In this document: one piece after another, positions 43,041-51,329 of the stretch
Position numbering within the stretch: the stretch's first letter is position 1
How the letters are laid out: every line of letters starts with the position of its first letter
NCBI RefSeq assembly: GCF_007991735.1
Contig: NZ_BJYX01000001.1
Coordinates: 417,615 to 481,614 of the forward strand
DNA: 64,000 nucleotides
Origin: Terrabacter aerolatus
GTDB taxonomy: Bacteria; Actinomycetota; Actinomycetes; Actinomycetales; Dermatophilaceae
Direction of reading: 5' to 3'
Notes under the pieces: generated by a model
Told to the model about the DNA's origin: nothing
Database searches by the model: none
What the model saw: the letters and a program-made list of their open reading frames with translations, nothing else
Program-made: the position numbers and the translations under genes

Positions 43041-43070
43041 GACGGACCAACTCATCAAGAGGTTGGACCA
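43041..43070. promoter_or_regulatory. Probable FadR/GntR operator
   Basis: Minus-strand TGGTCCAACC (43061-43070 on the plus strand as GGTTGGACCA) fits the TGGTnnnACC core of FadR/PdhR-type sites. A second related site TGGTCCGTCC lies at 43040-43049. CCAAC (43047-43051) and GTTGG (43062-43066) give a dyad. It lies 20-50 nt upstream of the regulator start. Confidence 0.5.
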
Positions 43071-43092
43071 GTGGTGAGACGAGGGCCACGGG

Positions 43093-43098
43093 TAGCGT
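43093..43098 (+). promoter_or_regulatory. -10 box of a leaderless promoter
   Basis: TAGCGT ends 6 nt before ATG 43105. Confidence 0.45.
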
Positions 43099-43104
43099 GA
43101 GCCC

Positions 43105-43599
43105 ATGCTGAGCATCCAGGAGAGGCTCTACCCCGACCTCCCGTGCTTCGGCTGCGGGCCGGGCAACGGCAAGGGGCTGCGGCTCCAGAGCTATCCGCTG
43201 GGTGACGCGTCAGGCGAGACGTCGGCTGAGACGTCGAGCGAGGCGTCGGGTGGCGTCGTCGCGACCTTCACGCCGTGGCCCGAGCACGACAACGGCCTGG
43301 GCTACCTCAACGGCGGGATCATCGGCACGGTCCTCGACTGCCACAGCGCGGCCGCCGTCATGCTCGAGGCCGAGCGTCGGGGCTGGCCGCCGCTGCCGGG
43401 GGCGGACCTCGCCTACGTGACGGCCGGGCTCGACGTCCGCTACCTGCGGCCCGCGCCGCTGCACGACGCGGTCGAGCTGCGCGCCGTCGTCACCGAGTCC
43501 GACGAGCCGCAGATCACGGTCGCGGTGCAGCTGCTCCACGACGGCAAGGTGCGGGCCGAGGCGACGGCCGTGTGGAAGCGCTGGCGCCCGCGCAGCTGA
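43105..43599 (+). CDS. Hotdog-fold thioesterase (PaaI-like)
   Basis: 164 residues from ATG 43105. A CFGCGPGNGKGLRLQSY opening is typical of the actinobacterial HotDog group; LPCFGCG may bind a metal or be structural. The hotdog core follows: GYLNGGIIGTVLDCHSAAAVMLEAERRG, with the substrate helix and GGIIG, then LDVRYLRPAPLHDAVELRAVVTES and VQLLHDGKVRAEATAVWKRW. An insertion of about 15 residues (SGETSAETSSEASG) comes from short GAGACGTC-like DNA repeats near 43215-43250. It hydrolyses acyl-CoA thioesters; the acyl group is unknown. It diverges from the FadR gene. Confidence 0.8.
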   Translation: MLSIQERLYPDLPCFGCGPGNGKGLRLQSYPLGDASGETSAETSSEASGGVVATFTPWPEHDNGLGYLNGGIIGTVLDCHSAAAVMLEAERRGWPPLPGADLAYVTAGLDVRYLRPAPLHDAVELRAVVTESDEPQITVAVQLLHDGKVRAEATAVWKRWRPRS

Positions 43600-43657
43600 C
43601 GAGGCGGGCCGGGCGTCGACGGGTCGGGTGCGCTCGGAGCGCTCGGCGCGCTCGGAA

Positions 43658-43680
43658 CCTGCTCCCGAAAGCGGAGCAGG
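43658..43680. terminator. Hairpin between thioesterase and XdhC-like genes
   Basis: CCTGCTCC (43658-43665) and GGAGCAGG (43673-43680), an 8-bp perfect stem with a 7-nt loop, between convergent genes. A degenerate 9-bp tandem repeat GCGCTCGGx (about 43630-43656) precedes it. Confidence 0.55.
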
Positions 43681-43713
43681 GTGCGAGCCCGGTCGGTCGT
43701 CCCGACCAGGCCC

Positions 43714-44895
43714 TCACTCCCCGACGGCGTTGTCGTGCGCGGGATGGTGGTGGTGGATGGGTCCGTCGGTCGCGGCGAGCCGCTCGCCCGCGCCGCCCCA
43801 CCGCAGCGCGATGATCTCGGCGGCGATCGAGACGGCGGTCTCCTCGGGCGTGCGGGCGCCGAGGTCGAGCCCGATGGGTGAGCTCATCCGGGCCAGCTCG
43901 CCGACGGTGAGGCCGGCCTCGCGCAGCCGCTCGAGCCGGTCCTCGTGGGTGCGCCGTGAGCCCATGGCGCCGATGTAGGCGACGTCGGGCAGCCGCAGCG
44001 CGACCTCGAGCAGCGGCACGTCGAACTTCGGGTCGTGGGTGAGCACGGCGATGACGGTGCGGCTGTCGATGCGGCCCTCGTCGACCTCGTTCTGGAGGTA
44101 GTCGTGCGGCCACTTGACGATGACCTCGTCGGCGCCGGGGAAGCGGGTCTTCGTCGCGAAGACGGGCCGGGCGTCGCACACCGTGACGTAGTAGCCGAGG
44201 AAGCCGCCGACCCGCGCGACGGCGGCGGCGAAGTCGATGGCACCGAAGACGAGCATCCGCGGCTTCGGGGCGTGCGCGGCGACGAAGACCCGCATGCCCT
44301 CGCCGCGACGCTCCCCGTCGGGGCCGTAGGTGAGGATCGCCGAGCGGCCCTGTGCCAGAAGCCCTCTCGCGTCGTCGCGGACGGCATCGTCCGCGCGGCC
44401 GCTGCCGAGCGAGCCGAGCACGGATGCCGTGTCGTCGCCCTTGTCCGGCCCGTCGGCCTCGGGGTGCACGACGACGCGCCGGCCGACCCACGTGGGCTCG
44501 GGGTGCTCGATGACGGTGATGACGGCGACGGGGCGCCCGGCGGCGATGTCGGCGGCGACGTCACCGAGCTCGGGGAAGGTCTCGCGGTTCACCTTCTCGA
44601 CGAAGACGTCGAGGATGCCCCCGCAGGTCAGCCCCACGGCATACGCGTCGTCGTCGCTGACGCCGTAGCGCTGGAGCACGGGCCTGCCGGTCTCGACGAC
44701 CTCCTGGCCCAGCTCGTAGACGGCGCCCTCGACGCAGCCGCCGGAGACGGAGCCCACGGCCTCGCCGCCGGGGCCGACGAGCATCGAGGCGCCGGCCTGG
44801 CGCGGCGCCGAGCGCCACGTGCCGACGACGGTGCCGACGCCGACGGTCTCGCCGGCCGACCACCACTGCATCAGCTCGTCCATCACCTCACGCAC
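43714..44895 (-). CDS. XdhC/CoxF-like molybdenum hydroxylase maturation protein
   Basis: 393 residues from GTG 44895 (the gene overlaps the VWA gene by 8 nt; GTG 44886 and ATG 44883 are alternatives). The XdhC N-terminal domain has GTVVGTWRSAPRQAGASMLVGPGGEAVGSVSGGCVEGAVYE and GLTCGGILDVFVE, with the Cys thought to hold sulfurated cofactor. A middle Rossmann domain (MLVFGAIDFAAAVARVGGFLGYYVTVCDARPVFAT) and the XdhC_C domain (DVAYIGAMGSRRTHEDRLERLREAGL, SPIGLDLGARTPEETAVSIAAEIIA) follow. It stabilises and sulfurates molybdenum cofactor before insertion, and serves the cox enzyme. Confidence 0.9.
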   Translation of the reverse strand: MREVMDELMQWWSAGETVGVGTVVGTWRSAPRQAGASMLVGPGGEAVGSVSGGCVEGAVYELGQEVVETGRPVLQRYGVSDDDAYAVGLTCGGILDVFVEKVNRETFPELGDVAADIAAGRPVAVITVIEHPEPTWVGRRVVVHPEADGPDKGDDTASVLGSLGSGRADDAVRDDARGLLAQGRSAILTYGPDGERRGEGMRVFVAAHAPKPRMLVFGAIDFAAAVARVGGFLGYYVTVCDARPVFATKTRFPGADEVIVKWPHDYLQNEVDEGRIDSRTVIAVLTHDPKFDVPLLEVALRLPDVAYIGAMGSRRTHEDRLERLREAGLTVGELARMSSPIGLDLGARTPEETAVSIAAEIIALRWGGAGERLAATDGPIHHHHPAHDNAVGE

Positions 44896-45997
44896 GGGCC
44901 ACCACCTCGATCAGCTCCTCGAACGCCGCGAGCGAGTGCCCTGCGACGAAGTCGTCGATGTGCGGCAGGGCCGCGACGATCCCCTGCTGCACCGGCTGGT
45001 AGCCGTCCTTGCCGCGGTGCGGGTTGGCCCACACGACCCGGTGCGAGAGGGCACTGAGGCGACGCATCTGCTCACCGAGCACCTCCGGTCCCTCGCGTTC
45101 CCAGCCGTCGGAGAAGACAACGACGACGGAGCCGCGGGCCATACCGCGCCGGCCCCAGCGGTCGAGGAAGGCGCCGATGGCCTCGCCGAGGCGGGTGCCG
45201 CCCGACCAGTCGGGGACGACGCGTCCGGCGGCGGCGAGCGCGCGGTCGGGGTCGCGCTCGGTGAGGGCGCGGGTCACGTGGGTCAGGCGGGTGCCCATGG
45301 TGAAGACCTCGACGTGGGGCACCGTGCGCACGAAGACGTGGGCGAGGCGCAGGAGGCTGTCGGCATACGGGCTCATGGAGCCGGAGATGTCGATGAGCAG
45401 GACGATGCGGCGCGGGCGGGTGCCGCGGCGGCGGTGGTGGATGCGGCCGGGCTCGCCCATGCGGCGCAGCTGCTCGCGGAGCGTGGCGGGGCCGTCGACG
45501 GTGCCGCTGCTCGCGCGGACGTGGCGGCGGGCGCGGCACAGCGGCGAGCGAGGGTCGAGGCTCGCGAAGAGGCGCGCGGCGGCGGCGCGGTCGGCGGCGC
45601 TGAGGCTGGCGACGTCGCGGTGGCGCAGCACCTCCTGCGCGCTCGACCGGGCCTGGATCGTGTCGGCGTCGCCGTCGCCGGCCTCCCCCTCGGTGTCGCC
45701 GAGCGGCGCCTGCGTCACGGGCGGGCGTTGGATGTCGACGCGGCGGCCCTGGGGGATGGACTCGCCGCCGAACCAGCGCTCGAAGAGCTCGTCGTAGGCC
45801 GGGAAGTCCGCGGGCGTCGACGTCAGGGTCGAGCGGCCGGCCCAGTAGACGCCGGTGCGCTCGCCCATGCCGACGGTGGCCGCGGCGACGAGGAAGGTGC
45901 GCTCACGGTCGGCGGTGACGTTGATGCCGGCGGCGCGCAGGGCGCGGGCGAAGCCGAGGAGCAGCTCGTCGACGTCCGGCTCGGCCTGCTGGGTCAT
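44888..45997 (-). CDS. coxE: CoxE-like von Willebrand factor A protein
   Basis: 369 residues from ATG 45997. The VWA_CoxE domain lies in the C-terminal half with an intact MIDAS motif, DISGSMS (Asp203, Ser205, Ser207), preceded by RRIVLLI. The Thr and Asp ligands are in GGTRLGEAI and VVVFSDGWER. The N-terminal half is acidic and linker-like. CoxE works with the CoxD ATPase in assembling the sulfurated molybdenum-copper site of CO dehydrogenase. The start overlaps the stop of the MoxR gene by 4 nt (ATGA). Confidence 0.93.
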   Translation of the reverse strand: MTQQAEPDVDELLLGFARALRAAGINVTADRERTFLVAAATVGMGERTGVYWAGRSTLTSTPADFPAYDELFERWFGGESIPQGRRVDIQRPPVTQAPLGDTEGEAGDGDADTIQARSSAQEVLRHRDVASLSAADRAAAARLFASLDPRSPLCRARRHVRASSGTVDGPATLREQLRRMGEPGRIHHRRRGTRPRRIVLLIDISGSMSPYADSLLRLAHVFVRTVPHVEVFTMGTRLTHVTRALTERDPDRALAAAGRVVPDWSGGTRLGEAIGAFLDRWGRRGMARGSVVVVFSDGWEREGPEVLGEQMRRLSALSHRVVWANPHRGKDGYQPVQQGIVAALPHIDDFVAGHSLAAFEELIEVVARA

Positions 45998-46899
45998 GCG
46001 GTGAGCAGCTTGTCGAGCGAGGCGCGGATCCTCTCGGAGTCCTCGCGGTACTTCAGGGCGGCGCCGAGGGTGGCGGCGGCGACCTCGGGGTCGAGGCGCG
46101 TGGCGCCGACGGTCTCGAGGGCGCGCGCCCAGTCGAGGGTCTCGGCGACGCCCGGAGGCTTGATGAGCTCGCCGCTCGTGCGGAGGCGCTGGACGAGCGT
46201 GACGACCTGCTCGGCGAGCGCGGCGCTCACCTCGGGCAGGCGGGTGCGCACGATCTCGAGCTCGCGGGCCAGGCCGGGGTGGTCGATCCAGTGGTACAGG
46301 CAGCGGCGCTTGAGCGCGTCGTGCAGCTCGCGGGTGCGGTTGGAGGTGAGGACGACGATCGGCGGGGTCGCGGCTGCGATGGTGCCGAGCTCGGGGATCG
46401 TCACCTGCCAGGTGGAGAGGACCTCGAGGAGGAAGGCCTCGAACTCGTCGTCGGCGCGGTCGATCTCGTCGATGAGCAGCACGCAGGGTGCTTCGCGCAG
46501 GGCCTGGAGCACGGGGCGCGCGAGGAGGAAGCGCTCGTCGAAGAGCTCGGCCTCGAGGGCCTTGGGGTCATGGCGCTCGTCGCGGGACAGGGCCTCGACG
46601 GTGCGCAGGTGCAGGATCTGCCGCGGGAAGTCCCAGTCGTAGAGGGCCTGCGTCGCGTCGATGCCCTCGTAGCACTGGAGGCGGATCAGCTTGAGGTCGA
46701 GCGCCTGGGCGAGGCCCTCGGCGAGGGCGGTCTTGCCGGTGCCGGGCTCGCCCTCGAGCAGGATCGGCCGGTTCAGCCGGGTCGCGAGGAAGGTGATCGT
46801 CGCGAGCGCGTCGTCGGCGAGGTAGCCCGTGCCGCCGAGGGCGGTCGTGACGTCGTCGGCACTGTTGAACAGGTGATCCATCCCCTGAGCATCACTCAT
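45994..46899 (-). CDS. coxD: MoxR/CoxD-type AAA ATPase
   Basis: 301 residues from ATG 46899 (ATG 46881 is an alternative). Walker A is GEPGTGKT (50-57), Walker B LLIDEIDRAD, sensor 1 LTSNRTRELHDALKRRCLYHWID with the Arg finger. The MoxR pattern LNRPILLEGEPGTGKTALAEGLAQALDLKLIRLQCYEGIDATQALYDWDFPRQ is intact. MoxR ATPases chaperone metal cofactor insertion with VWA partners; this one pairs with the adjacent CoxE-like gene. It is the first gene of a three-gene overlapping maturation operon. Confidence 0.93.
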   Translation of the reverse strand: MSDAQGMDHLFNSADDVTTALGGTGYLADDALATITFLATRLNRPILLEGEPGTGKTALAEGLAQALDLKLIRLQCYEGIDATQALYDWDFPRQILHLRTVEALSRDERHDPKALEAELFDERFLLARPVLQALREAPCVLLIDEIDRADDEFEAFLLEVLSTWQVTIPELGTIAAATPPIVVLTSNRTRELHDALKRRCLYHWIDHPGLARELEIVRTRLPEVSAALAEQVVTLVQRLRTSGELIKPPGVAETLDWARALETVGATRLDPEVAAATLGAALKYREDSERIRASLDKLLTA

Positions 46900-46929
46900 G
46901 AACTCAGGTTGCGGAAGCGGAGGGCCCTG

Positions 46930-47682
46930 TCAGCGAGACGTGTCGAGCTCTTCGGGGGTGTCGACGTCGCGGCCCGTCGCGAGGTCGCCGCACTCGACGA
47001 GCTCGTGCGGGGTGGTGCGGAAGTAGTGGCGGGCGCCGTGGTCGCCGGTCGCCGAGGCGATGACCTGCTCCCAGTGGTCGCGCCCGATGAGCGCCGGGTG
47101 TCCGGGCACGCCGTCGTATGCCGCCCGGCGGAGGGTCGCTCGGAGCTCCTGGCTCGTGGGGGCTGAAGTGGCGGTGGTGGCCGGCGTCTCGACGGCGTGC
47201 CCGTCGGGGTCGGGGTGCGGCGAGTGGTCGTTGTCGACGTGGCCCGGGGCATCGAGCACCCGCGCGATGACCTCGGGGGTCAGGTCCGGCAGGTCGACGA
47301 GCGTGACGAGCACGGCGTCGACACAGCCCTCGCCCTCGTGGGTCGAGCGGGTCAGCGCCGTGAGGCCGGCGCGGAGGGAGGCGCCCATTCCCTCGTCCCA
47401 GCCGGGGCAGGTCACGACGTCGACATCACGCCCGAGCGCCGTGACGATGGCGGTGACCTCTTCGGCGGCGGCACCGACGACGACGGTGATGCCGGAGCAC
47501 CCGCCGGCGTGGAGCAGCGAGACGGCGCGCTCGACGAGCGTCGGCTCGCCCGGGTGGCGTCGAACCAGAGCCTTCGGCCCACCCATGCGCCTGCCGGCAC
47601 CCGCTGCCAGGACAAGCCCGCGCACGTGTGCGGCTCGCCCATGCACCGCCGCCGCGTAGGAAACACCTTCCTGGTCACTCAC
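46930..47682 (-). CDS. MocA-like molybdopterin nucleotidyltransferase
   Basis: 250 residues from GTG 47682, chosen because TAGGTT lies 7 nt upstream (leaderless). The NTP-transferase signature RGLVLAAGAGRRMGGPKALV differs from the MobA gene at 24107: AGAGxRMG with GGPK is usual in MocA, which makes the cytosine dinucleotide cofactor used by xanthine- and CO-dehydrogenase-type enzymes. TLVDLPDLTPEVIARVL holds the second motif and VPGHPALIGRDHW the nucleotide-specificity region. An insertion around GHVDNDHSPHPDPDGHAVETPATTATS is unusual. It lies upstream of coxD on the same strand, fitting a role in cox cofactor synthesis. Confidence 0.82.
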   Translation of the reverse strand: MSDQEGVSYAAAVHGRAAHVRGLVLAAGAGRRMGGPKALVRRHPGEPTLVERAVSLLHAGGCSGITVVVGAAAEEVTAIVTALGRDVDVVTCPGWDEGMGASLRAGLTALTRSTHEGEGCVDAVLVTLVDLPDLTPEVIARVLDAPGHVDNDHSPHPDPDGHAVETPATTATSAPTSQELRATLRRAAYDGVPGHPALIGRDHWEQVIASATGDHGARHYFRTTPHELVECGDLATGRDVDTPEELDTSR

Positions 47683-47689
47683 ATGCGCG

Positions 47690-47695
47690 AACCTA
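47690..47695 (-). promoter_or_regulatory. -10 box of the leaderless MocA-like promoter
   Basis: Minus-strand TAGGTT ends 7 nt before GTG 47682. Confidence 0.4.
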
Positions 47696-48046
47696 CCCGC
47701 GGAGCTGGTTCCTACCGCTCTCATGCGTTCTCCGACGAACCCGCGTCACCCCGCCGCGAGTGAGCCTTGGCGAGCGCGGATCGGACGACAACGGGGTTGA
47801 CCCCATCTTCTGCTCGGGCCGCCTCGGGTTGACGTGCGGACCGTTGCGTCAACGAGGACACCGCCGCCATGTTGCGCCGCTGTCCAAGGGAGTCAGAGTC
47901 ACAACGCATCGTCGGCGTCGGCATGCCCGCCGGAAGATCTCACATCGACCGCAGCGCGGACCGGCGTCACCGCACCCAGCGGCAACCCAGCCTCCCGTTA
48001 CACCTCGGAAACCCACTGGGGCGGCAGGTGCGGGATCATCACGCCC
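47696..48046 (+). promoter_or_regulatory. 350-bp leader/promoter region of the cytosine permease operon
   Basis: No gene is supported here. An inverted repeat GTTGACG (47828-47834) / CGTCAAC (47847-47853) with a 12-nt spacer may be an operator or promoter-embedded dyad. TTGACC near 47797 could be a -35 element. I looked for a purine-type riboswitch fold and saw none. The length of leader before the ATG at 48047 leaves room for regulation I cannot resolve. Confidence 0.35.
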
Positions 48047-49477
48047 ATGACACCAGCTGAGCGGCAAGCCGTCTCCGTCGAGGACTCCAATCCCATCGGC
48101 GCCGAGCACTACGGCTCCAAGACCTTGGCCGTCGAGCCGGGTGGCATCGAGCAGATCCCCGACAGCGAGCGGCACGGCAGCCCGGTCAACCTCCTGTGGA
48201 CGTGGATGAGCCCGAACCTCGAGTTCGCGACGGTCGCCGTGGGCATCATCGGCCCGCTCTTCTTCGGTCTGTCCTTCGGGCAGACCCTGGCCGCGATCAT
48301 CCTCGGCACGGTGCTCGGCTCGGTGACGCACGGCGTCCTGTCGAGCTGGGGCCCCCAGCACGGCCTGGCGCAGATGGTGCTCTCCCGCACCGGCTTCGGC
48401 TTCCTCGGCAACATCCTGCCTGCCGGGCTCAACGCGCTCGTCGCCGGCATCGGGTGGTTCGCGGTCAACAGCATCAGCGGTGCCCTCGCCCTGCACGCGC
48501 TCGTCGGGGGCCTGCCGACCTGGCTCTGCCTGGTCGTCGTGGTGGCGGCGCAGCTGCTCATCGCGTTCCTGGGGCACAACCTCGTCCACGCCTTCGAGCG
48601 CTACGCGCTGCCGCTGCTCGCGGTCGTCTTCGCCCTCGGCCTGTACTTCGTGTTCTCCAAGGCGGACCTGGGCGCGGCGGGCAAGCCGGTCCCGGGCGCG
48701 TTCCTCATCCAGACCGCTGCGGCCTTCGGCTACGCCTGCGGCTGGAACCCGTACGCGTCGGACTACACCCGCTACCTCCCGAAGACGTCGAAGGCCAGGA
48801 CCGTCGGCCTCTTCGCCGCCCTCGGCATCAGCATCTCGTGCATCGTCCTCGAGGCGGCCGGCGCGGCGATGGTCTCCGCCGCGGGGAAGGCCGCGGCGGT
48901 CGATCCCGGCGTCTACACCGGGCTCATGCCGACGTGGCTCGGTGACCTCACCCTCCTGTGCATCGCCTTGGGGGCGGTCGCTGCCAACGCGCTCAACATC
49001 TACTCCGGCGCCATGTCGTTCCTGGCGCTCGGCATCAGCCTGCCGCCGCACCGCGCCCGCGCCATCGTCGCGGTCGTCTTCGGCCTGCTCGGTCTCGTCC
49101 TGGCGCTCTTCGGCCTGCAGAACGCCGGCACCAACTACGAGAACTTCCTGCTCGTCATCGCCTACTGGATCGGCCCGTGGCTCGGCGTCGTCCTCACCGA
49201 CCGCCTGCTGCGCCGCGGAGATCCGCGGGCCGAGGTGAGCGCGATCGCGACCGACCGTCGCTACGTCAACTGGGCCGGGGCCATCGCGATGTTCGTGGCC
49301 ATGGTGGTCTCGATCTGGCTGTTCTCCAACCAGACGTTGTACGCCGGCGTCATCGTCAAGGCCAGCCCGGGCATCGGTGACATCACCTTCCTCGTCGGGT
49401 TCGTCCTCGCCGCTGGGTTGTATGCCGTCCTGCGCCGCCTGCTGCCCGCCCGCACCTCCGTGGGGGTGACGGCATGA
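48047..49477 (+). CDS. NCS1 family cytosine/purine permease
   Basis: 476 residues from ATG 48047. Twelve hydrophobic segments are visible, for example VAVGIIGPLFFGLSFGQTLAAIILGTVLGSV, LVVVVAAQLLIAFLG, AVVFALGLYFVFS and AGAIAMFVAMVVSIWLF. Family motifs are GPQHGLAQMVLSRTGFGFLGNILPAGLNAL, the substrate region FGYACGWNPYASDYTRYLP, and GAVAANALNIYSGAMSFLALG. It imports cytosine or a purine with a cation. Its stop overlaps the start of the deaminase by 4 nt, which points to cytosine as substrate. Confidence 0.92.
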   Translation: MTPAERQAVSVEDSNPIGAEHYGSKTLAVEPGGIEQIPDSERHGSPVNLLWTWMSPNLEFATVAVGIIGPLFFGLSFGQTLAAIILGTVLGSVTHGVLSSWGPQHGLAQMVLSRTGFGFLGNILPAGLNALVAGIGWFAVNSISGALALHALVGGLPTWLCLVVVVAAQLLIAFLGHNLVHAFERYALPLLAVVFALGLYFVFSKADLGAAGKPVPGAFLIQTAAAFGYACGWNPYASDYTRYLPKTSKARTVGLFAALGISISCIVLEAAGAAMVSAAGKAAAVDPGVYTGLMPTWLGDLTLLCIALGAVAANALNIYSGAMSFLALGISLPPHRARAIVAVVFGLLGLVLALFGLQNAGTNYENFLLVIAYWIGPWLGVVLTDRLLRRGDPRAEVSAIATDRRYVNWAGAIAMFVAMVVSIWLFSNQTLYAGVIVKASPGIGDITFLVGFVLAAGLYAVLRRLLPARTSVGVTA

Positions 49478-49947
49478 CGGTCAAGCCGTCCGCCGGGTCC
49501 GACTCCGACCGGGACATGCTCGCCGTCGCCCTGGACGAGGCGCGCGCGGGGCTGGCCGAGGGCGGCATCCCGATCGGCGGGGCGCTCTTCGCCGCCGACG
49601 GCACGCTGCTCGGCCGCGGCCGCAACCGCCGGGTCCAGGAGGACGACCCGTCCATCCACGGGGAGACAGACGCCTTCCGGAAGGCCGGCCGGCAGCGGTC
49701 CTACCGTGGGACGACGATGGTGACCACGCTGTCGCCGTGCTGGTACTGCTCGGGGCTGATCCGGCAGTTCGGCATCAGCCGACTGGTCATCGGCGAGTCC
49801 AGGACCTTCACCGGCGGCCACGACTGGCTCGCGGACGACGCCGGCGTCGAGGTCGTCCTGCTCGATGACCCCGACTGCGTGCGCATGATGACCGACTTCA
49901 TCGCAGCCCGCCCCGACCTGTGGAACGAGGACATCGGCGTCGACTGA
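49474..49947 (+). CDS. Cytosine deaminase (yeast FCY1-like zinc type)
   Basis: 157 residues, start ATG 49474 overlapping the permease stop (ATGA). It has the zinc deaminase motifs HGE (His62, Glu64) in SIHGETDAFRKAG, and PCWYC (Cys89, Cys92) in LSPCWYCSGLI. GGIPIGGALFA and the C-terminal DWLADDAGVEVVLLDDPDC match the fungal-type cytosine deaminase branch, which is unrelated to E. coli CodA. It would convert cytosine to uracil and ammonia right after uptake; guanine or isocytosine deamination by close relatives is a possible alternative. Confidence 0.87.
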   Translation: MTVKPSAGSDSDRDMLAVALDEARAGLAEGGIPIGGALFAADGTLLGRGRNRRVQEDDPSIHGETDAFRKAGRQRSYRGTTMVTTLSPCWYCSGLIRQFGISRLVIGESRTFTGGHDWLADDAGVEVVLLDDPDCVRMMTDFIAARPDLWNEDIGVD

Positions 49948-49959
49948 CCCGGCTCCCGC

Positions 49960-50520
49960 CTAGAGGAAATCGGCCGGGTCGAAGTCGTCGATGGCGATGA
50001 TCCGGATGCGCGGCAGGGACTCCCTGAAGGCCTGCACGTCGTACTCGAGGTCGAAGGTGGCAAGACCGTGGGCCGTCAGCTCGAGGAACGCGCCGCTGCG
50101 GAACTCCTGGAATCCCACGACGCCCACCCGACGACCGTCCAGGAGGTCTTCGACCTGGTCGACGAAGTCCCCGTCGTTGCTGACGAGGAGCACGTCGGCC
50201 CGGCGTGAACGGATCTCGACCAGGGTCCGCTGGATGGCGATGTCGACGACCTTCTCGCCGGCAGCGCCGGAGAGCGGGACCGGGCGGTAGCCGATCGCCA
50301 GCAGGGCCTGGACGAACGGCATCGGGAGCTCGTTGTTGGCGGCGAGGAAGAAGAGCCCGACGACCGGCTGGCCCCACAGCTCCTGGGCGAACTGCAGCAG
50401 CCGCTCCCACCTCGGACGCTCCTCCGGCCGCGGGCGCCTGCCCAGGATCGAGGTGCCAAGGGTGGCGTCGATGTTCTCGCCGTCGATGAGGACGTACGTG
50501 ATGCGAGAAGCGTCGGCCAT
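49960..50520 (-). CDS. NYN domain (LabA-like PIN fold) protein
   Basis: 186 residues from ATG 50520. The PIN-like acid residues are visible: YVLIDGENIDATLG (Asp13), KVVDIAIQRTLVEI and VLLVSNDGDFVDQVEDLL with the paired Asp of the catalytic site. VGFQEFRSGAFLELTAHGLATFDLE closes the fold. Bacterial NYN proteins are usually RNases or regulate RNA; this one has no extra domain. Its genomic partner is not evident; it follows the deaminase convergently. Confidence 0.88.
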   Translation of the reverse strand: MADASRITYVLIDGENIDATLGTSILGRRPRPEERPRWERLLQFAQELWGQPVVGLFFLAANNELPMPFVQALLAIGYRPVPLSGAAGEKVVDIAIQRTLVEIRSRRADVLLVSNDGDFVDQVEDLLDGRRVGVVGFQEFRSGAFLELTAHGLATFDLEYDVQAFRESLPRIRIIAIDDFDPADFL

Positions 50521-50590
50521 GGAAGGGAGCCTACGGGGAACGTCGCTCCGCGCCCGGCGAAGCCGCGACCCGGTGCCACGCCTGTGCCCT

Positions 50591-51325
50591 TCAGTCGCCT
50601 GCCTCTCGACCTTCGCCGCCGAGCAGGGCGAGGAACCGCTCGGCGTCACCGGTGCGGGGGATGTTGTTGAACATGACGTAGGGCCTCGGCCGGCCGTCGA
50701 CGAGGTCTCGCAGCCGGCGCAGCTCGTCATCGGTGTGGACGTGCCGGAAGCCCGAGGTGCCGTGCAGCCGGTAGTAGGTCTGCTCCGGTGTCACCGTCTC
50801 GGTCTGCATCGGGTCGACGACGTGGACGAGGTCCAGCTCGGCGCACAGCTCCTCGAGCAGCGCCGTGGGCCACTCGCCGCGGGGCTCCCACAGCAGCCAG
50901 CCCGCCGGCCGCTCCACCTGAGACACGAAGGTCCGCAGCCGATCGACGTTGTCCTTCGTCGGGCGGAAGCTCGCCGGGCACTGGAGCAGCACGGCGGTGG
51001 CCCGCAGGAGGCGGGCGCACTCGAGCGTCCGCTCCCAGCCCGCCAGGACCTCGGGCGTCGTCCGGAACCCTCCGACCTGGCCGTGGGTGCTCTCCGGCAG
51101 GGGCTGTTTCAGGCGGCGGTAGGTCGGGCTGTTGGACTCGTGGGTGACGACCTGCCACGCCTTCATCGTGAACTCGAAGTCGGCCGGCACCTGGGTGCGC
51201 CACCTGGTCAGCACCGCGTCTGCGGGCGGGTCGTAGAAGGTGTTCTGCACCTCGACGACGGGGAAGCGCCGCACGTAGGACGCCTGCGAGACCGTCCAGC
51301 CACACAGACCGACCCGGACGTCCAC
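50591..51325 (-). CDS. DUF72 family protein (YecE-like TIM barrel)
   Basis: 244 residues from GTG 51325. DUF72 signature pieces are VRVGLCGWT at the start, VVEVQNTFYDPPADAVLTRWRTQVPADFEFTMKAWQVVTHE, LLQCPASFRPTKDNVDRLRTF and YYRLHGTSGFRHVHTDDELRRL, with a C-terminal YVMFNNIPRTGDAERFLALL. The family folds as a TIM barrel; its reaction is unknown. The gene lies 4 nt after the alcohol dehydrogenase stop, on the same strand, so it is probably in that operon. Confidence 0.88.
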   Translation of the reverse strand: MDVRVGLCGWTVSQASYVRRFPVVEVQNTFYDPPADAVLTRWRTQVPADFEFTMKAWQVVTHESNSPTYRRLKQPLPESTHGQVGGFRTTPEVLAGWERTLECARLLRATAVLLQCPASFRPTKDNVDRLRTFVSQVERPAGWLLWEPRGEWPTALLEELCAELDLVHVVDPMQTETVTPEQTYYRLHGTSGFRHVHTDDELRRLRDLVDGRPRPYVMFNNIPRTGDAERFLALLGGEGREAGD

Positions 51326-51329
51326 GGTC

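Noticed and set aside
47696..48046. Purine or cytosine riboswitch upstream of the permease
   Set aside because: No conserved three-way junction or known aptamer core could be found; only a simple dyad is visible.
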